This document shows, piece after piece, positions 1 through 9,138 of a stretch of DNA of 64,000 nucleotides. The stretch's first letter is position 1, and each line of letters opens with the position of its first letter. Made by a program: the position numbers and the translations under genes. The notes below the pieces were generated by a model that did no database searches, was not told the DNA's origin, and was given only the letters and a program-made list of their open reading frames with translations. The DNA is taken from contig NZ_JBCDNA010000003.1 in NCBI RefSeq assembly GCF_038433205.1, forward strand, positions 620,001-684,000, in the 5' to 3' direction. This stretch comes from Lutimonas vermicola. Lineage in GTDB: Bacteria > Bacteroidota > Bacteroidia > Flavobacteriales > Flavobacteriaceae.

Positions 1-2
1 AG

Positions 3-479
3 TTATTTAAGAGAAAAGATATCCGCTACCGATATTTAATAAAAAATTGGAGTATTCAAAGAAATTATTTATTTCTTCAAAAATATATGCCAAACAATGG
101 TTTCGATACTCGTGTTACTACAATTGGAAATAGGGTATTTGCTTTTAGACGTATTAACAGGCCAAATGATTTTCGTTCTTCAGGTAGTGGGAATATAGAT
201 TATAATTCAAAAGCTATTGATATCCGTTGTGTAAAAAAGGCACTCGAAATTTCAGAATATTTTGGATTTGAAACGATGTCTTACGATTTCCTTTATGATG
301 ATAAAAATAACCCCGTTTTTTGTGAATATAGTTATGGTTATAACGATGAAGCGATATATAAATGTTCGGGGTATTGGGATGAAAATTTGAATTTTGTTAA
401 TGGAAACTACTGGCCTCAATATCTGCACTTGAAAGATTTATTAAATTTGTCTATTCTAAAACAACCTGAATCATTATAA
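3..479 (+). CDS. ATP-grasp domain protein, C-terminal part (cut by window edge)
   Basis: The reading frame is open from position 3, well before the first ATG at 87, so this is the 3' end of a gene that starts outside the window. The visible 158 residues resemble the C-terminal half of an ATP-grasp ligase (RimK / glutathione-synthetase-like). They include KYMPNNGFDTRV, then a VFAFRRINRPNDFRSSGSG segment typical of the nucleotide-binding lobe, and a late acidic FLYDDKNNPVFCEYS stretch where metal-binding residues usually sit. It lies 3 nt before a glycosyltransferase, so it is probably part of the polysaccharide operon. It could ligate an amino acid or similar group to a sugar or carrier. The substrate cannot be told from this fragment. 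Confidence 0.7.
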   Translation, partial: LFKRKDIRYRYLIKNWSIQRNYLFLQKYMPNNGFDTRVTTIGNRVFAFRRINRPNDFRSSGSGNIDYNSKAIDIRCVKKALEISEYFGFETMSYDFLYDDKNNPVFCEYSYGYNDEAIYKCSGYWDENLNFVNGNYWPQYLHLKDLLNLSILKQPESL

Positions 480-482
480 ATT

Positions 483-1565
483 ATGAATATAGGGATTGTA
501 TTAGGACAAACCTTTGTAGGTGGAATGGAAAGGCAGGTTGGACATTTATCTAAAGGCTTTATAGATAAAGGACACAATGTCTTTGTTTACACTATATCAC
601 CAAATATTTCTTTTGCAGGAAGGTCAAAAGTCGAAATCTCTTCCAAAATTATTTATCCGCTGTGGGGTATAAAGTATGCTTACCAATTTTCTGAGTGGAT
701 TTTAAAGATATATTGTAAAAAACATAAAATTGATTTTTTAATTGCATTTCAAATTGGGTCAATAGAAATTTGTAATCGGATTAAATCGGAATTGGGATAT
801 CCGTTTGTTATTGGGAATATAAGGGGTATTCAATATGCTTCAAACGAAAAATTAAAAAGAAGATATCAGAAGGGATGTAATCAGACAGATGCTTTAGTGT
901 GTAATTCAAAAGCTGGGTTAGTTTTATTACAACAACATGTAATAGACTCAGCGCTAATTCCGGCTGTTATGATTCCAAATATAGTTTCGGTTCCTGAAAC
1001 AAGTTATAAAACAAAACAAGATAGGTTTATCGTTCTTTTTGCAGCTTCATTAAAAGAAGTAAAAGATCCATTAACTTTTTTGAAAGGTGTTTATCTAGCA
1101 ATTAAACAGAATCCAAATATTGATGCGATTATAGCAGGAGATGGTGATATGCGGGAAGAATTAAAAGCGTTTGTTTTAGAGAAAGGACTGCAAGAGAATA
1201 TTTTATTCCTTGGATCTGTAAAGCCAGAGGAGGTTCCCTATAATAAGGCAAGTCTTGTTGTTTCAACTTCATTACGTGAAGCTTCCAGTAATACCATTCT
1301 TGAGGCTTTGGCAAATGGAGCATGTGTAATAGGGACAGATGTGGGAGGAACCACAGAATTATTGAAGGATAAGTCTTTTGGTAGCTTAATAGAAATTGGG
1401 GATACTGATGCTTTGGCTAAATGCATTTTGTTTTATTCACAATTAAAATCAGATAAATTAGAAAGCAAAGCAAATGATGCCAGAGATTTCATTATATCAA
1501 ATTTTGATAGAGAGAAAATTCAAAACGCGTATATTAACTTATGTAAAAGCTTTACACATGAATAA
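483..1565 (+). CDS. Glycosyltransferase family 4 (GT-B fold)
   Basis: A 360-residue protein with the layout of a GT4 retaining glycosyltransferase. The N-terminus (MNIGIVLGQTFVGGMERQ) has the glycine-rich loop and the GG-E/A-x-x-Q/V acceptor-side motif. The C-terminal Rossmann half has AASLKEVKDPLTFLKGV, the GDGDMREEL loop, and the nucleotide-sugar site SLREASSNTILEALANG followed by GTDVGGTTELL. It should transfer a sugar from an NDP- or UDP-sugar to a lipid-linked glycan at the cytoplasmic membrane. Its stop overlaps the next glycosyltransferase start by 8 nt, which points to translational coupling. Donor and linkage are unknown. Confidence 0.9.
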   Translation: MNIGIVLGQTFVGGMERQVGHLSKGFIDKGHNVFVYTISPNISFAGRSKVEISSKIIYPLWGIKYAYQFSEWILKIYCKKHKIDFLIAFQIGSIEICNRIKSELGYPFVIGNIRGIQYASNEKLKRRYQKGCNQTDALVCNSKAGLVLLQQHVIDSALIPAVMIPNIVSVPETSYKTKQDRFIVLFAASLKEVKDPLTFLKGVYLAIKQNPNIDAIIAGDGDMREELKAFVLEKGLQENILFLGSVKPEEVPYNKASLVVSTSLREASSNTILEALANGACVIGTDVGGTTELLKDKSFGSLIEIGDTDALAKCILFYSQLKSDKLESKANDARDFIISNFDREKIQNAYINLCKSFTHE

Positions 1566-2496
1566 TTATTATTTTACTGTTTTTACACCTTCTTACAATC
1601 GAAGGCATACATTAACAAGACTTTATAAAAGCTTAGAAGAACAATCATTTAAAAATTTTGAATGGTTAATTCTTGATGATGGTTCTGATGATGGTACAAA
1701 AGAATTGATTGAGGGATTAAAGAGAAATGCAACTTTTCCGATAAGATATAAATGGGTTACTAATAGAGGAAAGCATAAAGTTAAAAACATAGGCGTTAAA
1801 GAAGCACATGGATTGTTCTTTTTTAATATCGATAGTGATGACTGGCTTGAGCCACATACATTAGAGCGATTTAAGTACCATTATGAGTCTATACCAGAAG
1901 AATCAAGAAGTCAATTTTCTGGAGTTGCTGGTTTAACCAGATTTGCAGGAAAAGGTGTTACTGGGAAAGCAGGGGATTTGAATGGAATTAAAAACCCTGA
2001 AGATATTATGGATACAGACATGATTTCAATAAGGGAAAAGTATAAAGTTCGTGGTGAAAAATGTGGTTGTCATCTAACGTCTGTAATGAGAAAATTTCCA
2101 TGGCCTGAGTTTGATAATGAAAAGTTTAGCCCTGAAGCACTTATTTGGAGACGGATGGCGAAAGAAAAATATTTAGTAAGATATGTCAACGAAATTTATA
2201 GAAATCAAGAAATTCAGAAAGGTGGGTTAAGTGACCCTAAAATGTTATTAAAGAGAATTGTGTATAACCCCAAAGGAGAGGTTCTAAGACAAAATGAAGA
2301 GATTCCTATAGTAGCAACCTTCCAGAAACGTATAAGGGCCGTAATAAGTTATTCTAGATGTTCCTTTCATGCAAGATATTCCTTACGAAGAATGGTTACA
2401 CATTGTAACAATAAGAAGCTTCTTGTTGTTGGGATTCCAGTAGGTTTTTTAATATATCTAAATGATAAAAGAAAGCTTGGAAAAGAACATATTTGA
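1558..2496 (+). CDS. Glycosyltransferase family 2 (GT-A fold)
   Basis: About 312 residues. I chose the ATG at 1558, which overlaps the preceding stop, because MNNYYFTVFTPSYNRRHTL begins exactly at the GT2 fold; a longer frame from 1474 only adds residues inside the upstream gene. The GT2 hallmarks are the FTPSYNR start, LILDDGSDDGT for the nucleotide, and NIDSDDW in the place of the DxD metal motif. The C-terminal third is basic with a hydrophobic segment (LLVVGIPVGFLIYL) that may attach it to the membrane. It likely adds a sugar to the growing repeat unit. Acceptor and donor cannot be predicted. Confidence 0.9.
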   Translation: MNNYYFTVFTPSYNRRHTLTRLYKSLEEQSFKNFEWLILDDGSDDGTKELIEGLKRNATFPIRYKWVTNRGKHKVKNIGVKEAHGLFFFNIDSDDWLEPHTLERFKYHYESIPEESRSQFSGVAGLTRFAGKGVTGKAGDLNGIKNPEDIMDTDMISIREKYKVRGEKCGCHLTSVMRKFPWPEFDNEKFSPEALIWRRMAKEKYLVRYVNEIYRNQEIQKGGLSDPKMLLKRIVYNPKGEVLRQNEEIPIVATFQKRIRAVISYSRCSFHARYSLRRMVTHCNNKKLLVVGIPVGFLIYLNDKRKLGKEHI

Positions 2497-2530
2497 ATCT
2501 TTTAATTATAACCCAATCATTAGGTAAGGT

Positions 2531-3718
2531 ATGGTGTCAATAATGTTTCATTCTATAGGTCTTGAAAATTATCAATGGCGTTCTAAGTATATATCAGAAC
2601 CGATTTCATTGATGAATGATAAACTAAGCCAAATTCATAAAGAAGGTTACAAGTCATTATTCATGCATGAAGCACATGAGAGTCGATTTAATAAAAAGGA
2701 TAATCTAATTCATCTTAATTATGATGATGGTTATTTGGATAATTGGGTTCACCTTTTTGCTTTGCTGAAAAAATACAATTTGAAAGCAACAATTTTTATG
2801 ACTTCAGACTTTATAGATCCTAGAGAGATTAGAAGAAGTCAAAATTCATCAGAATATCATAAAACTCATTGTGCTAAAGATTGCTGTGCAGGATTCCTGT
2901 CTTTTCCTGAAATGAGAGAAATGGAAGCGTCTGGGTTGGTTGAGATTCAGTCACATGCTAAAACACATACATGGTACTTTAAAGGGCCAAAGATTGTAGA
3001 CTTTTGGCATCCAGGGGCAGCAACCAAAGTAGGGGGGCCCATTTGGATGTTATGGAATAGGTTTCCAGAATTGAAACCCTATTATTTGACACGAGCTGAG
3101 AAATGGGAGAAAAAGATACCTTATGGTACTCCAATATATGAGCATGGTAAATCATTAGAAACACATCAGTATTTCCCAAATGATGAAGCACTCAGTATTA
3201 AGTTAATAGAAGAGGTAGCATTAAAGGAAGGCTTTTTTGAACAAGATAATTGGAGAGAAAAGCTATTAGAGTTTGCGACTGCTAATGCAGATACCAGTAA
3301 AGGGAAATATGAAGATAAGGAGGAATACTTAATTAGGGTAAAAGAGGAGCTCCAGGTTTCAAAGCAGGTCATTGAAGAAGGATTAGGACATCAGATAGAT
3401 GGTATTTGTTGGCCAGGAGGAGGAATCGAAAAAGAAGTTATAGTTATCGCTAAAGAATTAGGATATACTTATTTTACTTTACCGAGCAAATGGAAAAAAG
3501 CACCAAGTAAGCTGTTCTCAGAAATGATACCTCGTATCGGTCCAATGAGTCAACTTGCTTTTCATGGAAAAATACTTGGGACTCCTAGTGAAAGGGATTT
3601 TTCAAATTATTTAAAAATATCAAATGGGTATAAGTTGTACTCTGTTAATTTTTTCTTTTTAAGAGCATTAAAATTTATAAAGCATGAATTATCGCTTATT
3701 CTTAATAAAAATTTATAG
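2531..3718 (+). CDS. Polysaccharide deacetylase family protein (NodB/CE4-like)
   Basis: A 395-residue protein with the NodB homology pattern. Motif 1 is HLNYDDGYLDN, with the catalytic base and metal Asp. Motif 2 is VEIQSHAKTHTW, with the two metal His residues. A late GICWPGGGIEKEV stands in for motif 3. It probably removes acetyl from an N-acetylated sugar, on the nascent repeat unit or the polymer. It is longer than a minimal CE4 domain (about 200 residues) because of a large insertion between motifs 2 and 3. No signal peptide is evident, so the site of action may be cytoplasmic or membrane-associated. The 3' end overlaps the next gene by 35 nt. Confidence 0.82.
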   Translation: MVSIMFHSIGLENYQWRSKYISEPISLMNDKLSQIHKEGYKSLFMHEAHESRFNKKDNLIHLNYDDGYLDNWVHLFALLKKYNLKATIFMTSDFIDPREIRRSQNSSEYHKTHCAKDCCAGFLSFPEMREMEASGLVEIQSHAKTHTWYFKGPKIVDFWHPGAATKVGGPIWMLWNRFPELKPYYLTRAEKWEKKIPYGTPIYEHGKSLETHQYFPNDEALSIKLIEEVALKEGFFEQDNWREKLLEFATANADTSKGKYEDKEEYLIRVKEELQVSKQVIEEGLGHQIDGICWPGGGIEKEVIVIAKELGYTYFTLPSKWKKAPSKLFSEMIPRIGPMSQLAFHGKILGTPSERDFSNYLKISNGYKLYSVNFFFLRALKFIKHELSLILNKNL

Positions 3719-5027
3719 AAACTTTTTTACTCCGGCCAAGGGTTTTAAAAAATGGGAGAAACATTTAAATAAAACACAGTGGCTTTCTTTAACAGAATTG
3801 AATGAACTTCAAGAGGCGAAGCTTAAAAAACTGTTGCTTTATTCAATTAAAAATGTTGCTATTTTTTCAGACATTGTGGGTAAAATGGATTTAAACTGGA
3901 GTGCGAAAGAAATTTTGGATAAGTTTCCGATAACGGACAAGAGCTTTTATCGGAAGGCCAACGAGAAATGCCTGAGTAAGAATGCTCCCACATATGAATA
4001 CCATAAGAGTTCTACAAGTGGCTCAACAGGAGAATCATTTTATTTCTATTTAGATGTAAATAGACAGGGATGGGGAGAAGCAGCAAAATACAGAACAGAT
4101 ACATTCGCAGAAACGATGCCACATCATTCACGAGCAAGCTTATGGGGTGCCTCATTTGATAATTATGGAAATAAGGGAATTAAAATAAAGATTCGAAATT
4201 TTCTAACACCATTTATCTTTTTATCATCTTATGATTTATCTATTGAAAGCATAATGAGGTATGTTGCTATTTTGAAAAAAGAAAAACCTAGAATGCTCGT
4301 TTCATACCCTACGCCTTTAATAGAGCTTGCAGATTATTGCAAAAAGAACAATATTCACTTCCCCTTTTTAAGGTCAATAATCTGTTCTTCTGAGCAATTG
4401 TTTGATTTTCAGAGAAAAATTATTGAAGATACTTTTGTTGTACCTGTATTTAATAGATATGGAAGTAGGGAATTTGGTAGTATTGCACAAGAGTGTAATT
4501 GTCACAATGGACTTCATGTGAACATTGAAAGGATGTATGTGGAAATTCTCAATGATAAAAATGAACCTTGTAAAGAGGGAGAAATAGGGCAGTTGGTTAT
4601 TACTGATTTGGACAATAAGGTAATGCCATTAATAAGATACCGAATAGGTGATTTGGCAGCATGGAGTAATATGAAAAAGTGCGCTTGCGGTAGAGGGCTT
4701 CCTTTGCTTGAAAAGGTTGAAGGAAGAGCTTTTGATGTGATCAGAACACCCAATGGTCAAGTTATCTCAGGAACATTCTGGACTTTGTTAATCAGGTATG
4801 TTTCTCACGAAATTAAATCATTTCAAGTGGTACAAAATGAAATTGAGAAGATTAACATCAAAATTGAAATGATTAAAGGAAGGGAATTGTCAAAAGAGAA
4901 AATGGATATTCTATTATCCAAAATCAAGGAAAAGGATAATGAACTAAAAGTGAATGTTCAGTTTTGTGAAAAAATTGAATTAACCCGATCAGGGAAAAGG
5001 AGGTTTGTGGTAAGTAGTATTAAATAG
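3684..5027 (+). CDS. CapK/PaaK-like adenylate-forming enzyme
   Basis: A 447-residue member of the phenylacetate-CoA ligase-like adenylating family, often annotated as capsule biosynthesis protein CapK. Visible motifs are the P-loop-like SSTSGSTGESF, NRYGSREFGSIAQEC in the adenylation site, LIRYRIGDLA in the late core, and a Cys cluster around CNCH and CACG. Such enzymes activate a carboxylic acid as acyl-AMP. Beside the FemAB-like and GNAT proteins downstream, it could supply an activated acyl or aminoacyl group for decorating the polymer, which is inference. It starts inside the deacetylase gene, so the two are coupled. Confidence 0.83.
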   Translation: MNYRLFLIKIYRNFFTPAKGFKKWEKHLNKTQWLSLTELNELQEAKLKKLLLYSIKNVAIFSDIVGKMDLNWSAKEILDKFPITDKSFYRKANEKCLSKNAPTYEYHKSSTSGSTGESFYFYLDVNRQGWGEAAKYRTDTFAETMPHHSRASLWGASFDNYGNKGIKIKIRNFLTPFIFLSSYDLSIESIMRYVAILKKEKPRMLVSYPTPLIELADYCKKNNIHFPFLRSIICSSEQLFDFQRKIIEDTFVVPVFNRYGSREFGSIAQECNCHNGLHVNIERMYVEILNDKNEPCKEGEIGQLVITDLDNKVMPLIRYRIGDLAAWSNMKKCACGRGLPLLEKVEGRAFDVIRTPNGQVISGTFWTLLIRYVSHEIKSFQVVQNEIEKINIKIEMIKGRELSKEKMDILLSKIKEKDNELKVNVQFCEKIELTRSGKRRFVVSSIK

Positions 5028-5053
5028 GTTTAAAGTTTATTGCTGATTTGAGA

Positions 5054-6217
5054 ATGAAAAGAAAGGTTCTATTTATTTTTGGTGCTCTTGGAGGCGGGGG
5101 AGCACAAAGGCAATTTGGATGGTTGATAGAAGGGATTGATAAACAATTATTTGAACCAGTAATTATCACCATTGGACCAAATGAAAATAAGGCAAAGAAC
5201 CATTTGATAAAATACCCAGATACTGAGACTCTTGATGAATGTGGAAAGAAAGAGGAATTTGAAAAGTTTTTTTTATATCGAAAGTTATTGAATACTGGAG
5301 TTAAAAAGCACTTTATTGAAAGGAAAGGGTACTTTTATATTTTCAAAAATATTCGAAAGATCTTAAAATTGGAAAAGCCAGGTGTGATTCTTAATGTAAC
5401 TCCTATGGCAATGACTTATAGCTTTTTACCATCCTTGTTTGGTTCTGCAAAAGTAATTCATGGAGTAAGAGGGAATGGTATCTTGCTGTCGTATAAGAAG
5501 AATATTTATAATGTGTTTCACTTCTTATCTCAAATGGGGATTAACTATTTTGTATGTAATTCAAATGGTCTTGCAAAAAACATTCAACGTAATGGGTATC
5601 ATAAAAATAAGATTAAGGTAATCTATAATGGAATACCAACATTTTTTGATAGTTCATTTAATGATGAAAATACGTCACCTCCTGAGATGATAAGAATTGG
5701 TTTGATTGGTCGATTTACTAAAGTAAAGGATCATGAAATGTTTATTGATGCAATACATAATTTGAATACAACTCGCAATTTTTCAGTTCACCTTTATGGC
5801 TCAGGCGAATTGGAAGCTGTTTTGCAAAATAAAATTAACGAATTAGGTCTTGAACGAAAAGTTATTATTGAAGGGTGGGTTTCAAATGTTTCCGGAGTAT
5901 TGAAAACAATAGATATTGTTTGTTTAACTTCTAGATTCGAAGGTTTTAATAATGCTATATCAGAAGCACAAATGCATGGGATACCTGTGGTTACGACCAA
6001 TTGTATAGGGAGTGATGAAATTGTTGCTGATGGTAAAACAGGTTTTATTGTTCCAATAAAAGATGATAAAGAATTCTCAAAGAAGCTTCAATTATTAATT
6101 GATGATGATGTTCTTAGAATTAATTTTTCTAAAAATGCATACCAAAGAAGTCGAGTAGAGTTTGGTATTCCTAAAATGGTAAAACGGTATGAATCATTTT
6201 TTACAGAAATACTTTAA
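5054..6217 (+). CDS. Glycosyltransferase family 4
   Basis: About 387 residues from the ATG at 5054; a TTG two codons earlier at 5048 is possible but less likely. The N-terminal loop is LFIFGALGGGGAQRQF, matching the GGG-A/E-R acceptor region of GT4 enzymes. The C-terminal half has IGLIGRFTKVKDHEMFIDA, LYGSGELE, and the donor-binding SRFEGFNNAISEAQMHGIP followed by NCIGSDEIV. It should add one sugar of the repeat unit on the cytoplasmic face. It follows the CapK-like gene closely on the same strand. Confidence 0.9.
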   Translation: MKRKVLFIFGALGGGGAQRQFGWLIEGIDKQLFEPVIITIGPNENKAKNHLIKYPDTETLDECGKKEEFEKFFLYRKLLNTGVKKHFIERKGYFYIFKNIRKILKLEKPGVILNVTPMAMTYSFLPSLFGSAKVIHGVRGNGILLSYKKNIYNVFHFLSQMGINYFVCNSNGLAKNIQRNGYHKNKIKVIYNGIPTFFDSSFNDENTSPPEMIRIGLIGRFTKVKDHEMFIDAIHNLNTTRNFSVHLYGSGELEAVLQNKINELGLERKVIIEGWVSNVSGVLKTIDIVCLTSRFEGFNNAISEAQMHGIPVVTTNCIGSDEIVADGKTGFIVPIKDDKEFSKKLQLLIDDDVLRINFSKNAYQRSRVEFGIPKMVKRYESFFTEIL

Positions 6218-6245
6218 ATAATTATTTATGAAGTAAACTTAGACT

Positions 6246-7175
6246 ATGTGGACTATAAGATATATTTTAAAGCAAATAGTAGGGATAATATTTTACATAG
6301 TAGGGGGTGTTTATATTCTCAAAATATTGTTACGTAATAAAAATAGCCTAATCATTTTAAACTATCATAACTTTTCGAAATACAATAACTTCAAGATAAA
6401 TAGAGGGAGTATTTTGAAAACGGGCTATGTTGATAATTTTGAAAGGCAAATTAAATTTTTGAAGAAACATTTTAATTTTTGTTACCCCGAAGATTATTTC
6501 TCTGGTAATTCTAAAAAAGGAATTAATATCTTAATAACTTTCGATGATGGCTATAAAGATAATTATGACCTTGCGGCTCCAATTTTGAAAAGATTTGAAG
6601 CCCCATCAATCTTTTTTTTAGCAACAAACTATATAGGTGTTAATGATTGGTTATGGCACGATAAGGTAAGGTATTTAATTCAAAATGGAGCTCTTAAATC
6701 GTCAGAAGCAGAGGGACATCTAAGGACTATGAATTTGAAAGGAACTATAGATCCTAAATTTAAATTGTTTGTTGATTCTAATTTTCCAAAGGAAGCTCCT
6801 AAGAGAATGATGATGAACTGGGAAGAGGTCAGAAAACTAAATGAAATGTCTTTGAGAATTGGAGCTCACACGTGTAATCATTTGATTTTGACAGAATTGA
6901 ATACTCTTAAACAACATGAGGAAATAGACCTTTCAAGTAAGAAAATAGAAAGTATTACTGAAAAAAAATGTGACTATATTGCATATCCTAATGGATTGTA
7001 TAATACTGATACTATTAGTGTTTTACATTCTTTGAATCTAAGTTGGGGATTTACAACTGAATCAGGTGTAAATATGATTAATACCGAAAAGACTGGGTTA
7101 AAAAGAATAGGAATGAATGCCTCTGACAATATATGTACTCTTCTCTTAAAAATAACTTTAAATACTATTAGATGA
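6246..7175 (+). CDS. Membrane-anchored polysaccharide deacetylase (NodB/CE4)
   Basis: A 309-residue protein with an N-terminal hydrophobic anchor (about residues 5-28) followed by a compact NodB domain. The motifs are clear: ILITFDDGYKDN, GAHTCNHLILT with the His pair, and YIAYPNGLYN. This is the second deacetylase of the locus and the closest to a canonical CE4 enzyme. It probably deacetylates N-acetylhexosamine in the polymer at the membrane. Its TGA overlaps the next ATG (ATGA), a typical coupled arrangement. Confidence 0.88.
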   Translation: MWTIRYILKQIVGIIFYIVGGVYILKILLRNKNSLIILNYHNFSKYNNFKINRGSILKTGYVDNFERQIKFLKKHFNFCYPEDYFSGNSKKGINILITFDDGYKDNYDLAAPILKRFEAPSIFFLATNYIGVNDWLWHDKVRYLIQNGALKSSEAEGHLRTMNLKGTIDPKFKLFVDSNFPKEAPKRMMMNWEEVRKLNEMSLRIGAHTCNHLILTELNTLKQHEEIDLSSKKIESITEKKCDYIAYPNGLYNTDTISVLHSLNLSWGFTTESGVNMINTEKTGLKRIGMNASDNICTLLLKITLNTIR

Positions 7176-7816
7176 GTATTCGTGATAAAGTAAAACAATA
7201 TGGTTGGGAGAATAGCTTAAAGCTCTTTTTAAAAGGTATTCTTAGAATAGTTAGAATAGAATTTGAATCATATTGGCTTCTCGAAAACAATCTTTGTTCG
7301 GATGAAATAAGTCAAAAAATGAAAGATTTTGATTATTCTGATGTTAAGGAATTGAATCTGGAGGATTTTAAAAAGGGTGATCCAACTATCTTTAATGAGG
7401 TCAAACTTAAATTAATAGAAGAAAGATTTGAAAGTGGCCAGTATTGGAGTTATGGTGTTTTTAGTGGCTCGGAATTAATTTATTCATGTTGGATTACAAC
7501 TCTAGAAATTGGTTTTAGAAAAAAGTATAACACATCTATTCCTCTGTTAGAGGATGAAGGTTACCTTGAGGATGCCTATACTCATCCTGACTATAGAGGA
7601 AAAGGACTACATTCTAAAATGAACCTGTTTAGGATAATGTCACTGATTAAGAAAGGTAAATCTCGAAATTATGTGTTAGTTCTAAGTGAAAATAATCCAG
7701 CAATGAAGTCACAATTAAAAAGTGGATTTGTTAAAGTTGAAAAAATGACATTTTTGATATTGTTTGGAAAGCATTTTTTTTTAAAAAAGCATATAAATGA
7801 TACAAATAAAAACTGA
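7172..7816 (+). CDS. GNAT-family N-acetyltransferase
   Basis: A 214-residue protein whose C-terminal half looks like a GNAT core. YLEDAYTHPDYRGKGLHSKM carries the acetyl-CoA pyrophosphate loop (R/Q-x-x-G-x-G/A type), and SENNPAMKSQLKSGF is the usual late strand-helix. The N-terminal 80 residues are not recognisable. It could N-acylate an amino sugar. It sits between a deacetylase and a FemAB-like gene and overlaps both, so a role in modifying the polysaccharide is likely but unproven. Confidence 0.68.
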   Translation: MSIRDKVKQYGWENSLKLFLKGILRIVRIEFESYWLLENNLCSDEISQKMKDFDYSDVKELNLEDFKKGDPTIFNEVKLKLIEERFESGQYWSYGVFSGSELIYSCWITTLEIGFRKKYNTSIPLLEDEGYLEDAYTHPDYRGKGLHSKMNLFRIMSLIKKGKSRNYVLVLSENNPAMKSQLKSGFVKVEKMTFLILFGKHFFLKKHINDTNKN

Positions 7817-8771
7817 CAAGGAATTCTTTAGTTTACAAAGTAATTTTGATTTTATACCCTATACTCAATCACAAAGTTGGTATGACTTTAAAAAAGGCTC
7901 AACAGACATCGCTTTTTTTGTTGATGATATTTCAAGTGTGAAAATTGCTTTTTGGGGAAGGGAATATAAAGTCCCATTCATAGACAAAAAGGTTCTAATT
8001 GTCGAAGGTGAGTGTTTTTCACCAGATTTAACTCTTAAATCGATAAGAGCCTTTTTTATTGAGTTAACTAAGCTAAAATACATTGGTGTTGAACTAAATA
8101 GTAATAATGTTTATAATGTTAATTATGAAATTGGTATTAGGCGTGCTGGGTTTATCAGACCTATTAGTTTTTTTTCTTGTCCCTTAACTTTAGTTGTAAA
8201 TATAAATGAGCCAATTAATTTTAATAGTAATTGGAAACGAAATTACAAAAAGGCTGTTAAAAACAATCTGATATTTCAAGAGGTATCAATGCCTGATAAG
8301 GAATGTTTAAATGACTTTTGTGATATATACAATTCAATGTCTCAAAGAAAAAATCTAGAACATAAATTACAGTCATCTGATTTAGAAAAATTAGTTAACA
8401 ATACTAACATGAGGTTGTTTATTGTTAAATCAGAGGGTGGAAGTCTTCATTCTGCTGTTATAATGTATGTTAATAATGGGAAAAGTTACTATGTATTTGC
8501 TACAAATTCTCTTGAATCTCATGGTGTTGGAGCTTCTCCCTTTTTAATTGAAAATATCTTAAACATTTTAAAATTAGAGGGGAATAGCGAATTTGATTTT
8601 GGAAGAATACCTCCTAGTTCTCATTCCACTGACAATGTTTATTTATTCAAAAACGGAATTAAAGGTGAGGGTATACAGTACAATGGAGAATGGAGCTTTT
8701 ATAAAAGTGAGATGATCGAATATCTTATGCATTTATATAAAAAATATGTCCAAAAAAGTCAGCGCTATTAA
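7797..8771 (+). CDS. FemAB-like acyl/aminoacyltransferase (GNAT fold)
   Basis: A 324-residue protein resembling the FemAB / peptidoglycan-bridge or exosortase-associated FemAB family. Features are an early YTQSQSWYDFKKG, a central WKRNYKKAVKNN segment (basic, like the N-x-R-R/K-x-x-K signature), and a second GNAT-like half with FIVKSEGGSLHSAVIMYV and YVFATNSLESHGVGASPF. It has no signal peptide. Family members transfer amino acids from aminoacyl-tRNA or use acyl-CoA. With the adenylating CapK-like gene nearby it may attach a substituent to the polymer (inference). It overlaps the previous gene by 20 nt. Confidence 0.7.
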   Translation: MIQIKTDKEFFSLQSNFDFIPYTQSQSWYDFKKGSTDIAFFVDDISSVKIAFWGREYKVPFIDKKVLIVEGECFSPDLTLKSIRAFFIELTKLKYIGVELNSNNVYNVNYEIGIRRAGFIRPISFFSCPLTLVVNINEPINFNSNWKRNYKKAVKNNLIFQEVSMPDKECLNDFCDIYNSMSQRKNLEHKLQSSDLEKLVNNTNMRLFIVKSEGGSLHSAVIMYVNNGKSYYVFATNSLESHGVGASPFLIENILNILKLEGNSEFDFGRIPPSSHSTDNVYLFKNGIKGEGIQYNGEWSFYKSEMIEYLMHLYKKYVQKSQRY

Positions 8772-8853
8772 TTAATGTGAATTTATTTTTGGATTCATTG
8801 CATCTCTCTTTATCTATTACATACGATTTTAAAACCGAATAATTCGATATTTC

Positions 8854-9138
8854 TTGAGCTATCAATTCAAGAAATTAGGAAAAAATGTAAGGTTCGATAT
8901 TTATAGTAAATTTTCTTATAAACAGATTTCTATTGAAGATGATGTTTGGAAAGGCACAAATATTGTTAATTTAAAAGGAATAACAATTGCCGAAGGTTCA
9001 ATTAGTGCTGCAGGCTCATTAGTTGCAAAATCAACTTATTTTTATCCCATTTATAAGGGTGTTCCTGCTAAGTTTTATAAATTCAGATGGACAGAAAACG
9101 AAATTAAGGAGCATGAGCAAATTCTCAAAAAATATTAA
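8854..9138 (+). pseudogene. Shortened hexapeptide-repeat acetyltransferase, probably non-functional
   Basis: The frame has no ATG; only a TTG at 8854 is available after the in-frame stop at 8830. It reads FKKLGKNVRFD, which is normally the N-terminal start of a WbbJ/maltose O-acetyltransferase-like protein. It then passes through SIEDDVWKGTNIVNLKG directly to the C-terminal AAGSLVAKS and GVPAKFYKFRW. In full-length relatives the two parts are separated by several left-handed beta-helix coils that carry the catalytic His. Here the middle seems lost in frame, leaving about 94 residues instead of 180-200, and the catalytic histidine is not seen. I read it as a decayed gene. A minimal functional protein is less likely. 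Confidence 0.6.
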
